Shown here one piece after another: positions 39,382 through 49,811 of a stretch of 64,000 nucleotides of DNA. Numbering within the stretch: the stretch's first letter is position 1; each line of letters begins with the position of its first letter. Source of the DNA: Bifidobacterium olomucense (lineage in GTDB: Bacteria > Actinomycetota > Actinomycetes > Actinomycetales > Bifidobacteriaceae). The DNA lies in NCBI RefSeq assembly GCF_012932375.1, contig NZ_JAAIIG010000004.1, positions 228,006 through 292,005 on the forward strand. Reading direction: 5' to 3'. The notes below the pieces were generated by a model, which worked only from the letters and a program-made list of their open reading frames with translations, had not been told where the DNA came from and made no database searches. The translations under genes were made by a program, and so were the position numbers.

Positions 39382-39430
39382 TGATGGTGTACGGGAAACG
39401 CTTGTCGAGGCGTTTCCTCGTACACCATCA
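39382..39430 (-). promoter_or_regulatory. Intercistronic hairpin between binding protein and ATPase genes
   Basis: A ~20-bp stem with one bulged base (39382-39401 with 39410-39430; arms starting TGATGGTGTACG) and an eight-base loop. No T-run follows. Such hairpins usually keep binding-protein mRNA more abundant than the rest of the operon (inference). Confidence 0.75.
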
Positions 39431-39501
39431 GTGTCTGTTTGGTTGAGTTATCGCAGTATCGTGCGGACTACGCCCGTTGCGTTGCACGACTGTTCGGTCG
39501 A

Positions 39502-40482
39502 TCAGTAGGCGCGGGTGCCGTTGTCCAGAGCTTCCTTGGCGCTGGTGGCGTCGAAGGTCTTGGAGTCGATCTCGATGTTCTTCTCGATCTTCTTGCCATC
39601 CAGGTAATCCTTGACGGCCTGAGCGGTCTCCTTGCCGAAGATCGGGTTGTACTCGATCACGTAGGAGAGGTCACCGTCGACCAGAGCCTGCAGAGCGTTC
39701 TTGGTACCGTCGATGGTGATGATCTTGACCTTGCCCTTGAGTCCGGCGGCGTCCACGGCCTGAGCGGCACCGAGGCCCATCTCATCGTTCTGGGCGAAGA
39801 TGAACTGCGGATTCTCGGACTTGAACTTGTCGAGCAGGCCGGCGGTCACGGTCTTGGCCTCATCAGTGGACCAGTTGGCGGACTGGGAATCCAGCACCTT
39901 GATGTTGGAAGCGACCTTGGCGTCCCAGCCGGAGCCACGATCCTTCACCACGGACAGACCGGCGGGGCCTTCGAGGATGAAGCCGTTGGCACCATCCGGG
40001 AAGTTCTTGTTCACGAACTCGGCGGCCTGCTCGCCAGCCCATTCGTTGGACGGGCCGATGTGGGAGACGACGGCCTTGGCGGCAGCAGAATCCTTGACAT
40101 CAATGTTACGGTCCACGGTAAAGACCGGAATCTCAGCCTCAGCGGCCTTCTTCAGGGACTCATCCCAACCGGAATCCTCAGTGGAGGACAGGATGATGGC
40201 ATCCACCTCGTCGTTGACGAACTTGTTGAAAGCCTGAATCTGCTTGGACTGGTCGCCCTGCTGGGTCGGCGAGTACTTCAGATCAAAGCCTGCATCGGCA
40301 AAGGCCTGCTGGATATCCTTCTCGTTAGCGGTACGGAAGCCGTCCTCAGGACCGACGGCCACGAAGCCGACGACCTTCTTGCCGGAATCGCTGCTGCCGG
40401 AGTTGCTGGAGCCGCAAGCGGCGACGCTGACCAGAGCGGCAGCGGAAGCAACGAGAGCAATAGCCTTCTTCCAATTCTTCAT
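39502..40482 (-). CDS. fruE: Sugar-binding lipoprotein (FruE-like)
   Basis: A 326-aa periplasmic-binding-protein-like lipoprotein of the pentose/galactofuranose type (peripla_BP_4). Signal peptide with lipobox VAACG, acylated at the cysteine. The sugar-binding phrases QGDQSKQIQAFNKFVNDEVDAI, FTVDRNIDV and FAQNDEMGLGAAQAVDAAG match YtfQ-type proteins. The set of binding protein, tandem ATPase and two permeases resembles fruEKFG of B. longum NCC2705, reported to import fructose; this assignment is from memory. GGAGGAG precedes the start by eight bases. Expression is expected to respond to sugar through the operators at 40577-40645. Confidence 0.87.
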   Translation of the reverse strand: MKNWKKAIALVASAAALVSVAACGSSNSGSSDSGKKVVGFVAVGPEDGFRTANEKDIQQAFADAGFDLKYSPTQQGDQSKQIQAFNKFVNDEVDAIILSSTEDSGWDESLKKAAEAEIPVFTVDRNIDVKDSAAAKAVVSHIGPSNEWAGEQAAEFVNKNFPDGANGFILEGPAGLSVVKDRGSGWDAKVASNIKVLDSQSANWSTDEAKTVTAGLLDKFKSENPQFIFAQNDEMGLGAAQAVDAAGLKGKVKIITIDGTKNALQALVDGDLSYVIEYNPIFGKETAQAVKDYLDGKKIEKNIEIDSKTFDATSAKEALDNGTRAY

Positions 40483-40569
40483 GTGTGTACTCCTCCTCGA
40501 GCAGTATTACTGGATGATCGTTCATCCACATTGATGGAGCTTCTTTGATGTTTTCCATCGACAATCTCT

Positions 40570-40598
40570 AGTATGGTGTGAACGTTCTCGATGTTCAA
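40570..40598 (-). promoter_or_regulatory. Sugar operon promoter with LacI-like operator
   Basis: On the minus strand TTGAAC (40593-40598) and CATACT (40570-40575) are 17 bases apart. The spacer contains the palindrome GAACGTTC (40580-40587) with the central CG typical of LacI-family operators. A repressor bound there would cover both promoter boxes. Confidence 0.6.
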
Positions 40599-40607
40599 TC
40601 GTGAGCG

Positions 40608-40645
40608 ATAACAGTTTGGTAACGGGTCCATAACAGTTTGATAAC
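40608..40645. promoter_or_regulatory. Paired direct repeats upstream of the sugar operon promoter
   Basis: ATAACAGTTTGGTAAC (40608-40623) and ATAACAGTTTGATAAC (40630-40645) differ at one base and start 22 bases apart, about two helical turns. The position, 10-50 bases upstream of the -35 box, suits an activator or second regulator. Confidence 0.55.
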
Positions 40646-40817
40646 AGTCCTTCAAAACCGCATCAAACCGCCGTTTTGCATCACATACGCACGTCATAAT
40701 AGTGAGTGGCTGCACGGAGGCATTCGCCGTCCGAGTACCGAACGGCAGAGCTGCCGTGTATAGATAACACACCACCGAACAACGACCATGTGCAGGAATG
40801 TACAAGAAAGGTGAACT

Positions 40818-41087
40818 ATGGATACCGTATTTCTGATCATCAAGCAGGTGGAGGGCGTCAAGTCGCTGGCCGGCGTGGCCACCAACATCGGCGAGGCAGC
40901 CAAGCTGCTGGCCAAGTGGGAACCCGAATGCCCGGACAACTTCAACTTCCTGGGCACCAAGGAGGAGTATGGCGTGACCCGCCACCTGTTCAACATCCCG
41001 TTCAACATGGAGTACCTCATCTACGAGGTCCCGTTGAACTCCGAAGTGCCGGCCGAACTGTTCAAGAAGGAATACGGCGGCATCTGA
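40818..41087 (+). CDS. Conserved hypothetical small protein
   Basis: 89 aa, soluble, no signal peptide, rich in aromatic residues near the C-terminus (YLIYEVPLN). I recognise no family. Codon use resembles neighbouring genes. AAAGGTG stands seven bases before the ATG and a strong terminator follows, which support a real gene. It is divergent from the sugar operon across ~330 bp, so it could share regulation, but nothing in its sequence shows this. Confidence 0.7.
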   Translation: MDTVFLIIKQVEGVKSLAGVATNIGEAAKLLAKWEPECPDNFNFLGTKEEYGVTRHLFNIPFNMEYLIYEVPLNSEVPAELFKKEYGGI

Positions 41088-41138
41088 TCGCAATCGTATC
41101 AGGCATACACCGCCGCACCTGTAGCTACAGGTGTATAG

Positions 41139-41200
41139 AAGAAAACGGTCTGTAGGGAAACGATAAGCGGCACGGCATCGCTCCTACAGACCGTTTTCTT
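41139..41200. terminator. Bidirectional terminator between convergent genes
   Basis: Eighteen-base perfect arms (41139-41156 and 41183-41200), AAGAAAACGG at the left end and CCGTTTTCTT at the right. The 26-base loop has an internal AGCG/CGCT pairing. It serves the small gene ending at 41087 and lpqB ending at 41313. Confidence 0.85.
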
Positions 41201-41312
41201 GTACAGGGAAACTGCCGCCCTATCGTGTTCCACGCTCGTCATGCCGCCAAATACGTATGTCGCGCAGCTACTGATAGCCACTGGTTCGAGCACCTGATCG
41301 GCACAGCCTCGA

Positions 41313-43061
41313 CTACTGTGCGCCCAGCGCGGTGACCTGGCTATCGGCGATGGACCACGAACCGTCCAATGAGCCGGACACAGAACGAACAATGCCCAGA
41401 TCATCAAGCACTGCAAGCCGGCGATACTGGCTGATCTGCCCGGCCGCCAAGGCAACGACGCGGTCATTCGGCAAACGTTGCGTTTTCGCAGGTCCGGGAG
41501 CGGTCTGCCGATACCCTTCCTGCTGGCCGTTGGCGTTTTGCGGCACTGAGATATACACCAAACTCAGGTCGTCGTAGAAGGTCAACAGCGACACGTTCTT
41601 CGCCACACTGACCGTAGCAGCCGTTCTGGCCAGTGTGGTGACCATGTCGTCGTCATTGCGCACCACACCAGTGACCACTACGCCGTTCATCGTCTCCCCG
41701 GAAATGGCCACTGCCAGACGCGAGCCTTCCGGCGAAACGGTGACGGCCGTCACCGAGCTGTCCGACGCCAGCCACGGCATCGACAGCTCGGATTCCTTAC
41801 TGCCTTGCCGCACATACAGATTGCGGCCGTCCGCGCTCACTGCCCAGACTTCACCCTCGAAACCTGCGGTGATCGAACGCATGGGCGCGCCATCGAACAT
41901 CTCCCCGCATGATGCTCCATCCTTGGTCAGGCATTCGACCACGTCATCACCGCGCAGCACGGCGCCGCCCACGGACGTGGAGAACGCCAACCCTTCGGCA
42001 TCATCGAAACCGGACGCCTCTCCCACACGCAATGGGCTAGAGCTGGCGAGCGAGACCACATGACCGCCTGTCAACGTATACACATTCACTTTGGGTACAT
42101 TGACGTCAAGCTGCACGTCCTCGTCGGCATCCGAGTAGTCCACGCCGTCACCGGTGATCTTAAGCGAGTATTGCGCATTGCCGTCCCCCAAGGTCAAACG
42201 AATACGATGCACGAGCATGGCACGCACCTCGTTCGGCAATGAACCCATCGCCTGGTTCAGGGTCACGACAGCCGTGCCATTATGTATCGGCACGCTATCC
42301 GCAGTGATTGCCACGCCATGCATATCCTGCTGCACAACCGCCCCCGACAACCAGTCGGAGGCGCGGGACAGCACTTCGCTGACCGCACGCACACGCCAAT
42401 TGCGCCAGCTGAGCCAGCGCACGTCCGGCACCAACTGATTGCCGGAGGAACTCACCTGATAGACGGACACCTGACGGAAGATCTGTTCAAAATCAGCCGA
42501 AGAGATCACCACACCGTTCTCCAGCGAGGAGATGCGCCACTGGCCCTTGGTTTTGATGAGCGTATAGGCGATCTTGCTGGTTTTCGCAGAGTCGTCAGGC
42601 GTATATACGCCATGCGCATCGAGTGTGCCGACCACTTGCAGGCTCACTTCGACGATCAACGAGCTTTCGGCCCCTTGTGGAGCGCTCATTGTGTTGGCGC
42701 GCCGGCGGAAGTCGGGAGTGCCGGTGTATATGACGGCCGAAGCGTCACCGTTCCAGTCACCTGCCGCAGACGAGGTGAGGAATTGTTGAGCCACACGATA
42801 ACCGTCGGACTGTACGCCGGCGGGCATGGCATCATAGAAGCCCTGAACGATTTCCTCCGGCTGAGCATCCTGTGCGGGACCCTCCGGGTTCGTATAGACA
42901 CGTTGCGCCTCCTGCTCGTCAGGGGAAAGCGTCTGCACCAGGCCGGAAACCGGCAGCCCCAATGGACTGGCGCAAGACGCAAGACCGATGCAGCAGGACA
43001 TAACGGTCAAAACGGTGACAGCCAGACGCCAGATGCGTGTATTGCGCTGATTTCCCCTCAT
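41313..43061 (-). CDS. lpqB: Lipoprotein LpqB, partner of MtrAB
   Basis: A 582-aa secreted lipoprotein that modulates the MtrB sensor in actinobacteria (family knowledge). Lipobox GLASC after a hydrophobic signal peptide. The N-terminal half contains a GerMN-like region ([30 protein letters not shown]), and the C-terminal half forms beta-propeller-like repeats. It overlaps the mtrB stop by four bases (ATGA), so translation is coupled. The three-gene order mtrA-mtrB-lpqB is the standard one. Confidence 0.94.
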   Translation of the reverse strand: MRGNQRNTRIWRLAVTVLTVMSCCIGLASCASPLGLPVSGLVQTLSPDEQEAQRVYTNPEGPAQDAQPEEIVQGFYDAMPAGVQSDGYRVAQQFLTSSAAGDWNGDASAVIYTGTPDFRRRANTMSAPQGAESSLIVEVSLQVVGTLDAHGVYTPDDSAKTSKIAYTLIKTKGQWRISSLENGVVISSADFEQIFRQVSVYQVSSSGNQLVPDVRWLSWRNWRVRAVSEVLSRASDWLSGAVVQQDMHGVAITADSVPIHNGTAVVTLNQAMGSLPNEVRAMLVHRIRLTLGDGNAQYSLKITGDGVDYSDADEDVQLDVNVPKVNVYTLTGGHVVSLASSSPLRVGEASGFDDAEGLAFSTSVGGAVLRGDDVVECLTKDGASCGEMFDGAPMRSITAGFEGEVWAVSADGRNLYVRQGSKESELSMPWLASDSSVTAVTVSPEGSRLAVAISGETMNGVVVTGVVRNDDDMVTTLARTAATVSVAKNVSLLTFYDDLSLVYISVPQNANGQQEGYRQTAPGPAKTQRLPNDRVVALAAGQISQYRRLAVLDDLGIVRSVSGSLDGSWSIADSQVTALGAQ

Positions 43062-44773
43062 AGCGGTCGTCCCATCATCGTGTCATGTGATTCCTCACGC
43101 TCGACCACCACGTTGCTGGAGGCCACGCCAAATCCGCCGATCACACCCATCTGGTCGCTGCGCTCCGAAGCGAAGTTCATCGGCAGCTCAGCATCCAAGA
43201 TCTCCCCTTTGTCGGGGTCGCGCGGCAGCATCACCAAGAACCATGTACCCGAGCCTTTCACGGACCGGACGCGAATCGTGCCATGATGTAGCAGCGCGTC
43301 AGTCATCGCAATAGATAATCCCAGACCAGTGCCGCCGGTCATACGCGAGCGGGAGGGGTCGCCGCGCCAAAAACGATCGAAGACATGCGGCGTCTGTCCC
43401 GCGTCCATGCCCGCGCCGTAGTCTCGCACACTGATGACCACAGCCTTACGATTGACCGCCAGACGAACCTCCACTGGTCTGCCTTCAGCGAAGTCCACGG
43501 CATTGGCCAACAGATTGCGTACGATACGGATCACACGGCGAGAATCGATCCGAGCCAATACCTGTACGTTCGGCAGATCGACATGGATCGGCACCGTTCG
43601 TGCGGCAGCCACACCTGACACCTGTTCGGCAGCGGTCTCTATCGATTCCCTGACGTCGGTTTCCACCAAGTCCAGCGCGGCGTATCCGGCATCGTAACGG
43701 GATATTTCCAGCAGATCGGCGAGCAGATCCTGAAAGCGACTGATCTGGCCGGACAATAGTTCCACAGTACGCTGGGCGGCCGGATCGAATTCGTCTTTCT
43801 TCATCTCCAGCAGATCGGAGGCCATACGCATAGTGGTCACCGGCGTGCGCAGCTCATGGCTCACGTCCGACACGAAGCGTTTCTGGGCTACGGTCGCCTG
43901 CTCAAGCTCATTGATTTTCTGATTGAGTGAATCCGCCATCGCATTGAACGAGCGTTGCAGCACACCGATCTCGTCATTACGGTTCACGCTCACACGCGTG
44001 TCCAGATCGCCGCCGGCCAAGGTTTCGGCAGCGGTCGCCACATACTCCACCGGTCGCACGATGCCGCGGATCGTCAGCCACATCACCACTCCGATGGCGA
44101 TGCTCAGCAGCACCCCGACCAACAACAACGTAAGCTGAATCTGCATCAGCGAACGCTGCTGCAACGTGTATGAATAGATGGCGAAGAATTCCAGATTGCC
44201 GGCAACACCGAATTCGAGCGTGGTGCCGAGCACGGCACCGGGCGTGCCGCTGCCGTTGACCGATATCGGCGATTCGATGGGCAGCTCGATAGGCTGGTAG
44301 AACACGTTGTCGTCCACATCGGAAGCCACGGCGGAACGCATGTCGTCGGAAATCAACGGCTCATAGCTCGGTTCGGTCGACACCGGGATGATCGAACGGG
44401 CCGAGCTGGAATCCCGACTCCACAGGTATACCCCCACCAAGTTCGAGGAGCCGTCCGACTGCATCGCCGAGGCCAGATCGTTGACCAGCTGCTGAATCTG
44501 CACGGTGGTGGTCACATCCGCCGCATCCAAGCTGGTTTGCGCCTGCTGCACCATATTCGAATAGTCGGAACGCGACTGCGAGGTGATCTGCGTGAGCACC
44601 GAGGAGCGTACGGACACCATCGAGACCATGGAGAACACGATGGCCACGGCCAAGGTCACGATCACGGTCATCGACACCGTGCGCGCCTGCAGGGACCGAC
44701 GCACTTCGGCGCGTCCGTGGCGCAGCAGGCGACGAAAGCTGAAGCGGCGAGGCGGCTTGACGGCGTCCATCAC
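43058..44773 (-). CDS. mtrB: Sensor histidine kinase MtrB
   Basis: A 571-aa membrane kinase. A basic N-terminus leads into helix [20 protein letters not shown], then an extracellular sensor domain, then a second helix [20 protein letters not shown]. The HAMP domain follows ([21 protein letters not shown]). The H-box is [15 protein letters not shown], the N-box [12 protein letters not shown], and the G-boxes DYGAGMD and GGTGLGLSI. The start is GTG 44773, or ATG 44770 one codon later; both lie just after the mtrA stop. It phosphorylates MtrA to control cell-wall and division genes (family knowledge). Confidence 0.95.
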   Translation of the reverse strand: MMDAVKPPRRFSFRRLLRHGRAEVRRSLQARTVSMTVIVTLAVAIVFSMVSMVSVRSSVLTQITSQSRSDYSNMVQQAQTSLDAADVTTTVQIQQLVNDLASAMQSDGSSNLVGVYLWSRDSSSARSIIPVSTEPSYEPLISDDMRSAVASDVDDNVFYQPIELPIESPISVNGSGTPGAVLGTTLEFGVAGNLEFFAIYSYTLQQRSLMQIQLTLLLVGVLLSIAIGVVMWLTIRGIVRPVEYVATAAETLAGGDLDTRVSVNRNDEIGVLQRSFNAMADSLNQKINELEQATVAQKRFVSDVSHELRTPVTTMRMASDLLEMKKDEFDPAAQRTVELLSGQISRFQDLLADLLEISRYDAGYAALDLVETDVRESIETAAEQVSGVAAARTVPIHVDLPNVQVLARIDSRRVIRIVRNLLANAVDFAEGRPVEVRLAVNRKAVVISVRDYGAGMDAGQTPHVFDRFWRGDPSRSRMTGGTGLGLSIAMTDALLHHGTIRVRSVKGSGTWFLVMLPRDPDKGEILDAELPMNFASERSDQMGVIGGFGVASSNVVVEREESHDTMMGRPL

Positions 44774-44774
44774 A

Positions 44775-45503
44775 TCAGGCTTCAGGCGTTACGAACTTGT
44801 AGCCGATGCCACGCACCGTCTGCACGATCTGCGGATTCTCCGGATCATCCTCCACCTTGGCGCGCAGACGCTGCACGTGCACGTTGACCAGACGGGTATC
44901 GCCGGAGTTCTCGTACCCCCACACCTTCTTGAGCAGCGTGGAACGGCTGATGGCTTCGCCTGCCGCGGCAGCCAGTACGAACAGCAGCTCGAATTCCATC
45001 GGCGTCAGGTTCAGAGCCTTGCCATGCTTGGTGGCGGTGTGCTCCAGCCTATCGATCACGATGGCACCGCGGTCCAGATGATTTGTCTCACCGCGAGCCG
45101 CATTCGCATTGCCGCCGCTCTCCTCACCGTCTGCCGCCACAGGGCGTGCGATGCGGAACCGGGCGCGGATGCGCGCCAGAAGTTCAGCCACTTTGAACGG
45201 CTTGGGTACATAGTCGTCGGCTCCGGCCTCCAGACCGGCCACCACATCGAGCGTATCCGACTTGGCGGTCAGCATGATGATCGGCACGTTCGAGGTCTCG
45301 CGAATACGACGGGCCACTTCAGTGCCGTCGAGTCCGGGAAGCATGACGTCGAGAAGAATCAGATCCGGCTGGACGGTCGGGAACATTTCCACGGCCCGCA
45401 GACCATCCATGCAGGTCACGGTCCGGAATCCTTCGTTTTCCAACACCAAAGACAGCATCTCACCGATTGCCTGATCGTCGTCCACAATGAAAATGGTCGC
45501 CAT
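44775..45503 (-). CDS. mtrA: Response regulator MtrA
   Basis: An OmpR/PhoB-type regulator of about 242 aa. Receiver: acidic pocket VDDDQAIG, phospho-acceptor Asp in LILLDVMLPG, Thr in IIMLTAKSD and Lys in VPKPFKV. The DNA-binding winged helix has LNLTPMEFELLFVL and RLRAKVEDDPENPQIVQTVRGIGYKF. The start at 45503 follows AGGCGGG; 14 further upstream codons are open but unlike the family. A palindromic site lies 75-105 bases upstream. Confidence 0.95.
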   Translation of the reverse strand: MATIFIVDDDQAIGEMLSLVLENEGFRTVTCMDGLRAVEMFPTVQPDLILLDVMLPGLDGTEVARRIRETSNVPIIMLTAKSDTLDVVAGLEAGADDYVPKPFKVAELLARIRARFRIARPVAADGEESGGNANAARGETNHLDRGAIVIDRLEHTATKHGKALNLTPMEFELLFVLAAAAGEAISRSTLLKKVWGYENSGDTRLVNVHVQRLRAKVEDDPENPQIVQTVRGIGYKFVTPEA

Positions 45504-45576
45504 TGCCCGCCTTTCATCGAATATCTGTCCGCCCGCACAAACCACCGGTGAGCGAACGCCGCTGTTTCCTCATCAC

Positions 45577-45607
45577 GGAACGTTGTGAGCGTTCTCACCT
45601 ACGTTCC
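45577..45607. promoter_or_regulatory. Nested palindrome upstream of mtrA
   Basis: Outer arms GGAACGT (45577-45583) and ACGTTCC (45601-45607) enclose GTGAG-CGTT-CTCAC (45585-45598). It lies between the rarA stop and the mtrA start. The inner part resembles the operator in the sugar promoter (GTGAACGTTCTC). It could be an operator or an RNA hairpin. Confidence 0.5.
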
Positions 45608-45625
45608 TGTTACCAATCCGTTATA

Positions 45626-47077
45626 CTACTCCCCTCCCGGCTTCGGAAGCTGTCCCTGCTGACCTTGAAGGTTTCCCGCATGGGTTTGCGCCCGATCCCC
45701 CACCTGACTGTCGCCATGCAGGATAGGACGGATCTTGGCCAGACGCTGGCGCACCTCATGCTCATAGCCGCGATCGTTCGGATGATAGTATTCCGTGCCG
45801 CGCAGCTCTTCGGGCAGGTATTCCTGAGGAGCCACAGCTCCCGGCCAGTCGTGCGCATACCGGTAGCCTTCGTGGTTGCCCCACTCTTTCATCAGCTTGG
45901 TGGGCGCGTTCCTCAGGTACAGCGGCACCGCGCCGATACGACCGGCGTCCACATCCGCCAACGCTTGATTGATGGCGTTGTAGCTGGCATTCGATTTGGG
46001 GGCTGTCGCCACGGCGATGGTGGCTTCCGCCAAAATGATGCGCGCCTCGGGCATGCCGATCAATGCCACCGCCTGTGCGGCCGCCACGGTGACCTGGAGT
46101 ATCTGAGGAGCCGCCAGACCCACCTCTTCGGCTGCGGCGATCATGATGCGCCGGGCGATGAACCGCGGATCCTCACCGGCCTTAAGCATGCGAGCCAGAT
46201 AGTGGATGGCGGCATCCGGATCGGACCCGCGCATCGATTTGATGAACGCGGAGATCACATCGTAATGATCGTCACCGTCCTTGTCGTATCGCACCGTGGC
46301 GGTGTCCATCACCTTGGAGACGACTTCGGGGGTGATGATCGGGCGGCGAGCGCCTTTTTTGCGGGCCGCGTCACCGGTGAGCGCACCGGCCGCGGCTTCC
46401 AGTATCGTCAACGATTTGCGCGCGTCTCCCCCAGCCATGCGCACGATATCCGCAACGGCTTCATCGGTGGCCTTGACCTCGTTCCTCAGTCCGCGTTCAT
46501 CGGCTATCGCCCGAGTGACCAGTTCCGTCAGCTCGTCCGGCTCAAGGGATTCGAGCTTGACGACCACCGATCGGGACAGCAATGGTTTGATAACGGAGAA
46601 GCTGGGATTTTCGGTCGTGGCTCCGATGAAGGTGACATCGCGGTTCTCCACGGCAGGCAGCAGCGCATCCTGCTGGGATTTCGAAAACCGATGCACCTCG
46701 TCAATGAACAGCACGGTCTCCTTGCCGGAGGCCACCAGCCTTTCATGGGCGCGACTCAGCACATCGCGCACGTCCTTGACGCCGGAAGTCACGGCGGACA
46801 GTTCCTCGAACACGCGGCCGGACTGCCCTGCCACGATGGTGGCGAGTGTGGTTTTGCCCACGCCGGGAGGGCCGAAGAGAATCACCGAACTTGGGGCCGT
46901 CAGACTCCCCCGGCTGGCCGGATTGGCCAACCGGCGCAGAGGGCTGCCCTCACCGAGGACATGCTGCTGACCGATCACCTCATCCAACGTGCGCGGACGC
47001 ATGCGTACGGCAAGCGGACGGGTCACGCCTTCCGGCGCATCCGTGGCCCCAAACAGATCATTCTCAGTCATGTTCAT
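45626..47077 (-). CDS. rarA: Replication-associated recombination protein A (RarA/MgsA)
   Basis: An AAA+ ATPase of about 483 aa acting at stalled replication forks. The N-terminal RPRTLDEVIGQQHVLGEG is typical. Walker A is GPPGVGKTT, Walker B LFIDEVHRFSKSQQDALLP, and sensor 1 GATTENPSF. The C-terminal region has the conserved FIKSMRGSDPDAAIHYLARML and the MgsA tetramer end with YKYAHD-like YRYAHDWPG. The start is ATG 47077 or 47071; no strong ribosome binding site is visible. It lies upstream of mtrA and downstream of the helicase, all on the same strand. Confidence 0.94.
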   Translation of the reverse strand: MNMTENDLFGATDAPEGVTRPLAVRMRPRTLDEVIGQQHVLGEGSPLRRLANPASRGSLTAPSSVILFGPPGVGKTTLATIVAGQSGRVFEELSAVTSGVKDVRDVLSRAHERLVASGKETVLFIDEVHRFSKSQQDALLPAVENRDVTFIGATTENPSFSVIKPLLSRSVVVKLESLEPDELTELVTRAIADERGLRNEVKATDEAVADIVRMAGGDARKSLTILEAAAGALTGDAARKKGARRPIITPEVVSKVMDTATVRYDKDGDDHYDVISAFIKSMRGSDPDAAIHYLARMLKAGEDPRFIARRIMIAAAEEVGLAAPQILQVTVAAAQAVALIGMPEARIILAEATIAVATAPKSNASYNAINQALADVDAGRIGAVPLYLRNAPTKLMKEWGNHEGYRYAHDWPGAVAPQEYLPEELRGTEYYHPNDRGYEHEVRQRLAKIRPILHGDSQVGDRAQTHAGNLQGQQGQLPKPGGE

Positions 47078-47121
47078 CACTGTACGACATCGGTCGAACA
47101 TCCGTTCGATGCAATCGCGGC

Positions 47122-49692
47122 TTAATTGCCGACCTTGTAGTCGTAGAACACCACTTCGCCGCTTTCCTGCGTGGCGTCCAGATCAACCACACCTTCGATG
47201 GCCCAATCATGGTCGCCATCGGAGTCGTCGATGATCTGGCGGACCTTCCACGTATGCTCGTCGCGTTCATGGGTATCGTCCAGCATGAACAGCTTGGGCG
47301 AACGGGCGTCCGCGCCGATGCCCACATACTCGTGCTCGTCGTAATAGTCGTCGAGCGCATCCTCCCACTCGTGTACGCCATAGCCCCAATCCTTGTCGAG
47401 CGCGCCCAACGTATCGGGATCGTCCAAATCCATGAGCTGCACACGGCGGAACAGCGCGTTCCTGACCAACACGGTCAGACCTCGACGGTCTTCGACCACT
47501 TCGTCGCGGCGGCCCGGCGCGGCAAGCGACGCAGCCGCCTCGGACGCGCTGGATGAATCGGCACCGGCGTTCTCCCACTCATCCACCAGCGAGGAGTCGA
47601 TGGAGCGCACCAGCACACGCAGCCAAGCGATGATGTCTTTCAGCTGCTCGTCGCGTTTCTCGGGCGGCACAGTGCGGGCCAGCGTGCGGTAGGCATCCGA
47701 CAGATAACGCAGCAACGTACCTTCAGAGCGGGCAATGTTGTATCGGGCAATGTAACCGGTGAAGTCGGAAGCGGTCTCCACCATGTCGCGCACCACGGAT
47801 TTGGGGCTCAGGAAGTAGTCGTTGGCCCATGGCACGTCGTGACGATACTGATCGAACGCAGCGGTGAGCATATCCTCCAAAGGCTTCGGGTAGGTGATCT
47901 CCTGAAGCTTGTCCATGCGTTCGTCGTAGTCGAGACCGTCCGCCTTCATATCGGCGAGCGCCTTGTCTCGCGCCTGACGCTCCTGTGCGCGCAACACCTG
48001 CTTGGGGTCTTCCAATGTGGCTTCGGCCATAGAGATCACGTCGAGCGCATACGTGGGCGATTCGGGATCGAGCAGTTCGAGCGCTGCCAGCAGGAATGGG
48101 CTGAGCGGCTGGTCGAGAGCGAAGTCGTCCGGCATATCGAGCGTCATGTAGTAGTTCTTGCCGCCATCAGCGCGGTCTTCGGTTTCGATGACTTCCGTAT
48201 CGAACAGGGTCTGGAAGATCTCGTCGGCGCGCTGGTGCAAATGCTCCTTCTGCTCGGGGCTTTGCGCGGAGTCGTCGATGAGGTCGTCGACGCGCGCCCG
48301 GGCGTCGCCACCCTGCTCGACTTCGTTCAGCACCATCGAATGCGTGATCTTCAGGTGCGGGACCAGCGTTTCCGGGGCGGCGTCGATAAGCTTGTCGAAC
48401 GTGGATTGGTTCCAGGTGACGAAACCTTCAGGCGCCTTCTTGCGCTTGATCTTCTTGAGTTTCTTCGGGTCTCCCCCGGCCTTGGCCACGGCTTTGGCGT
48501 TCTCGATCTCGTATTCGGGGGCTTCGGCGATCACCAAACCTTCGGTGTCGAAGCCCATACGCCCCGCGCGCCCGGCGATCTGATGGAATTCGCGCGCCCT
48601 GAGTCTGCGCATTTTGGTGCCGTCGAATTTGGTCAAGGCGGTGAGCACCACCGAGTGAATCGGCACGTTGATGCCCACGCCGAGCGTGTCCGTGCCGCAG
48701 ATCACCGGCAGCAGGCCTTGCTGGGCGAGTTGTTCGACGAGTCTGCGGTAACGCGGGAGCATGCCGGCGTGATGGATGCCGACTCCCGTACGCAGAAGCC
48801 GCTGCAGAATCTTGCCAAACGCGGTGGTGAACTTCACACCCTTGATGGCCTCGGCGATGGCAGCGCGCTGCTCCTTGCTCGACACACCGGTGGAGGCGAG
48901 CGCCTGCGCGGTCTCCAACGCGGCATCCTGCGAGAAATGGACCACGTAAATAGGAGTTTCACCGTTGCGGAAGGCGAGCTCCACGGTTTTCTCCAGCGGG
49001 TCGAGCGTGTACTCGTAGCTCAGTGGCACCGGGCGGGGCGCGTCGGCGATCACATCCACATCCGGCGTGTCGTTGAGGTCGGCGAGCTTGTTGGCGATGG
49101 CATCCACGTTGCCCAGCGTGGCACTCATCAGGAGGAATTGGGTCTGCGGCAGGGTCAGCAGCGGCACCTGCCAGGCCCAGCCTCGCTCCGGGTCACCGTA
49201 GTAGTGGAATTCATCCATGGCCACAAGCCCCACATCCGCATGGACGCCTTCGCGCAAGGCCTGGTTGGCGAGGATCTCAGCCGTGCAGCAGATGATCGGC
49301 GCATCGGCGTTGATATGGCTGTCGCCGGTGATCATACCCACGTTGTCGCGGCCGAACACTTCCACCAGATCGAAGAACTTCTCGGAGACAAGCGCCTTGA
49401 TGGGGGCCGTGTAATAGGAACGGCGGCCGGTGCACAGGGCGGCGAAATGCATGCTGAGCGCCACCAGCGATTTGCCGGAGCCGGTGGGCGTGTTGAGGAT
49501 CACATGGTCACCGGCGAGAAGGTCCATGATGGCCTCCTCCTGATGCGGCCACGGCTCGATGCCCTTGACGTCCGCCACCCAATCAAAGAAACGTTCGTAG
49601 ATGTCGTCGGCCGTAAGGTTGCGTTCACGTTCGTCGCCGTCCCATTCGGGGGCGAGCCGCCCCAAAGAGCCATAATCCTTCTCGTCAGTCAT
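47122..49692 (-). CDS. Ski2-like DExH-box helicase with DUF3516-type C-terminus
   Basis: An 856-aa superfamily 2 helicase. Q/motif I TPTGSGKSLVALS, motif Ia YYTAPIKALVSEKF, motif II VAMDEFHYYGD (DEFH instead of DExH/DEVH), motif III LLMSATLGN, motif V GTDTLGVGINVPI, and motif VI QIAGRAGRMGFD. The C-terminal ~350 residues match the actinobacterial DUF3516 arrangement (inference from memory). Ski2-like proteins usually work on RNA, but the substrate in actinobacteria is not established. A TGA-rich start region with ATG 49692 has no strong ribosome binding site. It ends 44 bases before rarA. Confidence 0.92.
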   Translation of the reverse strand: MTDEKDYGSLGRLAPEWDGDERERNLTADDIYERFFDWVADVKGIEPWPHQEEAIMDLLAGDHVILNTPTGSGKSLVALSMHFAALCTGRRSYYTAPIKALVSEKFFDLVEVFGRDNVGMITGDSHINADAPIICCTAEILANQALREGVHADVGLVAMDEFHYYGDPERGWAWQVPLLTLPQTQFLLMSATLGNVDAIANKLADLNDTPDVDVIADAPRPVPLSYEYTLDPLEKTVELAFRNGETPIYVVHFSQDAALETAQALASTGVSSKEQRAAIAEAIKGVKFTTAFGKILQRLLRTGVGIHHAGMLPRYRRLVEQLAQQGLLPVICGTDTLGVGINVPIHSVVLTALTKFDGTKMRRLRAREFHQIAGRAGRMGFDTEGLVIAEAPEYEIENAKAVAKAGGDPKKLKKIKRKKAPEGFVTWNQSTFDKLIDAAPETLVPHLKITHSMVLNEVEQGGDARARVDDLIDDSAQSPEQKEHLHQRADEIFQTLFDTEVIETEDRADGGKNYYMTLDMPDDFALDQPLSPFLLAALELLDPESPTYALDVISMAEATLEDPKQVLRAQERQARDKALADMKADGLDYDERMDKLQEITYPKPLEDMLTAAFDQYRHDVPWANDYFLSPKSVVRDMVETASDFTGYIARYNIARSEGTLLRYLSDAYRTLARTVPPEKRDEQLKDIIAWLRVLVRSIDSSLVDEWENAGADSSSASEAAASLAAPGRRDEVVEDRRGLTVLVRNALFRRVQLMDLDDPDTLGALDKDWGYGVHEWEDALDDYYDEHEYVGIGADARSPKLFMLDDTHERDEHTWKVRQIIDDSDGDHDWAIEGVVDLDATQESGEVVFYDYKVGN

Positions 49693-49811
49693 AATTGCCT
49701 AGCTTACTAGCGGGCCGCACATCTCTCTTTCCCCCCATACGTCTCCACACGCGTCTCCGCACGCCCTTTCCCATACCTGGCTCCTCCCATGCTGCGGTCT
49801 TTCCCGCGCGT

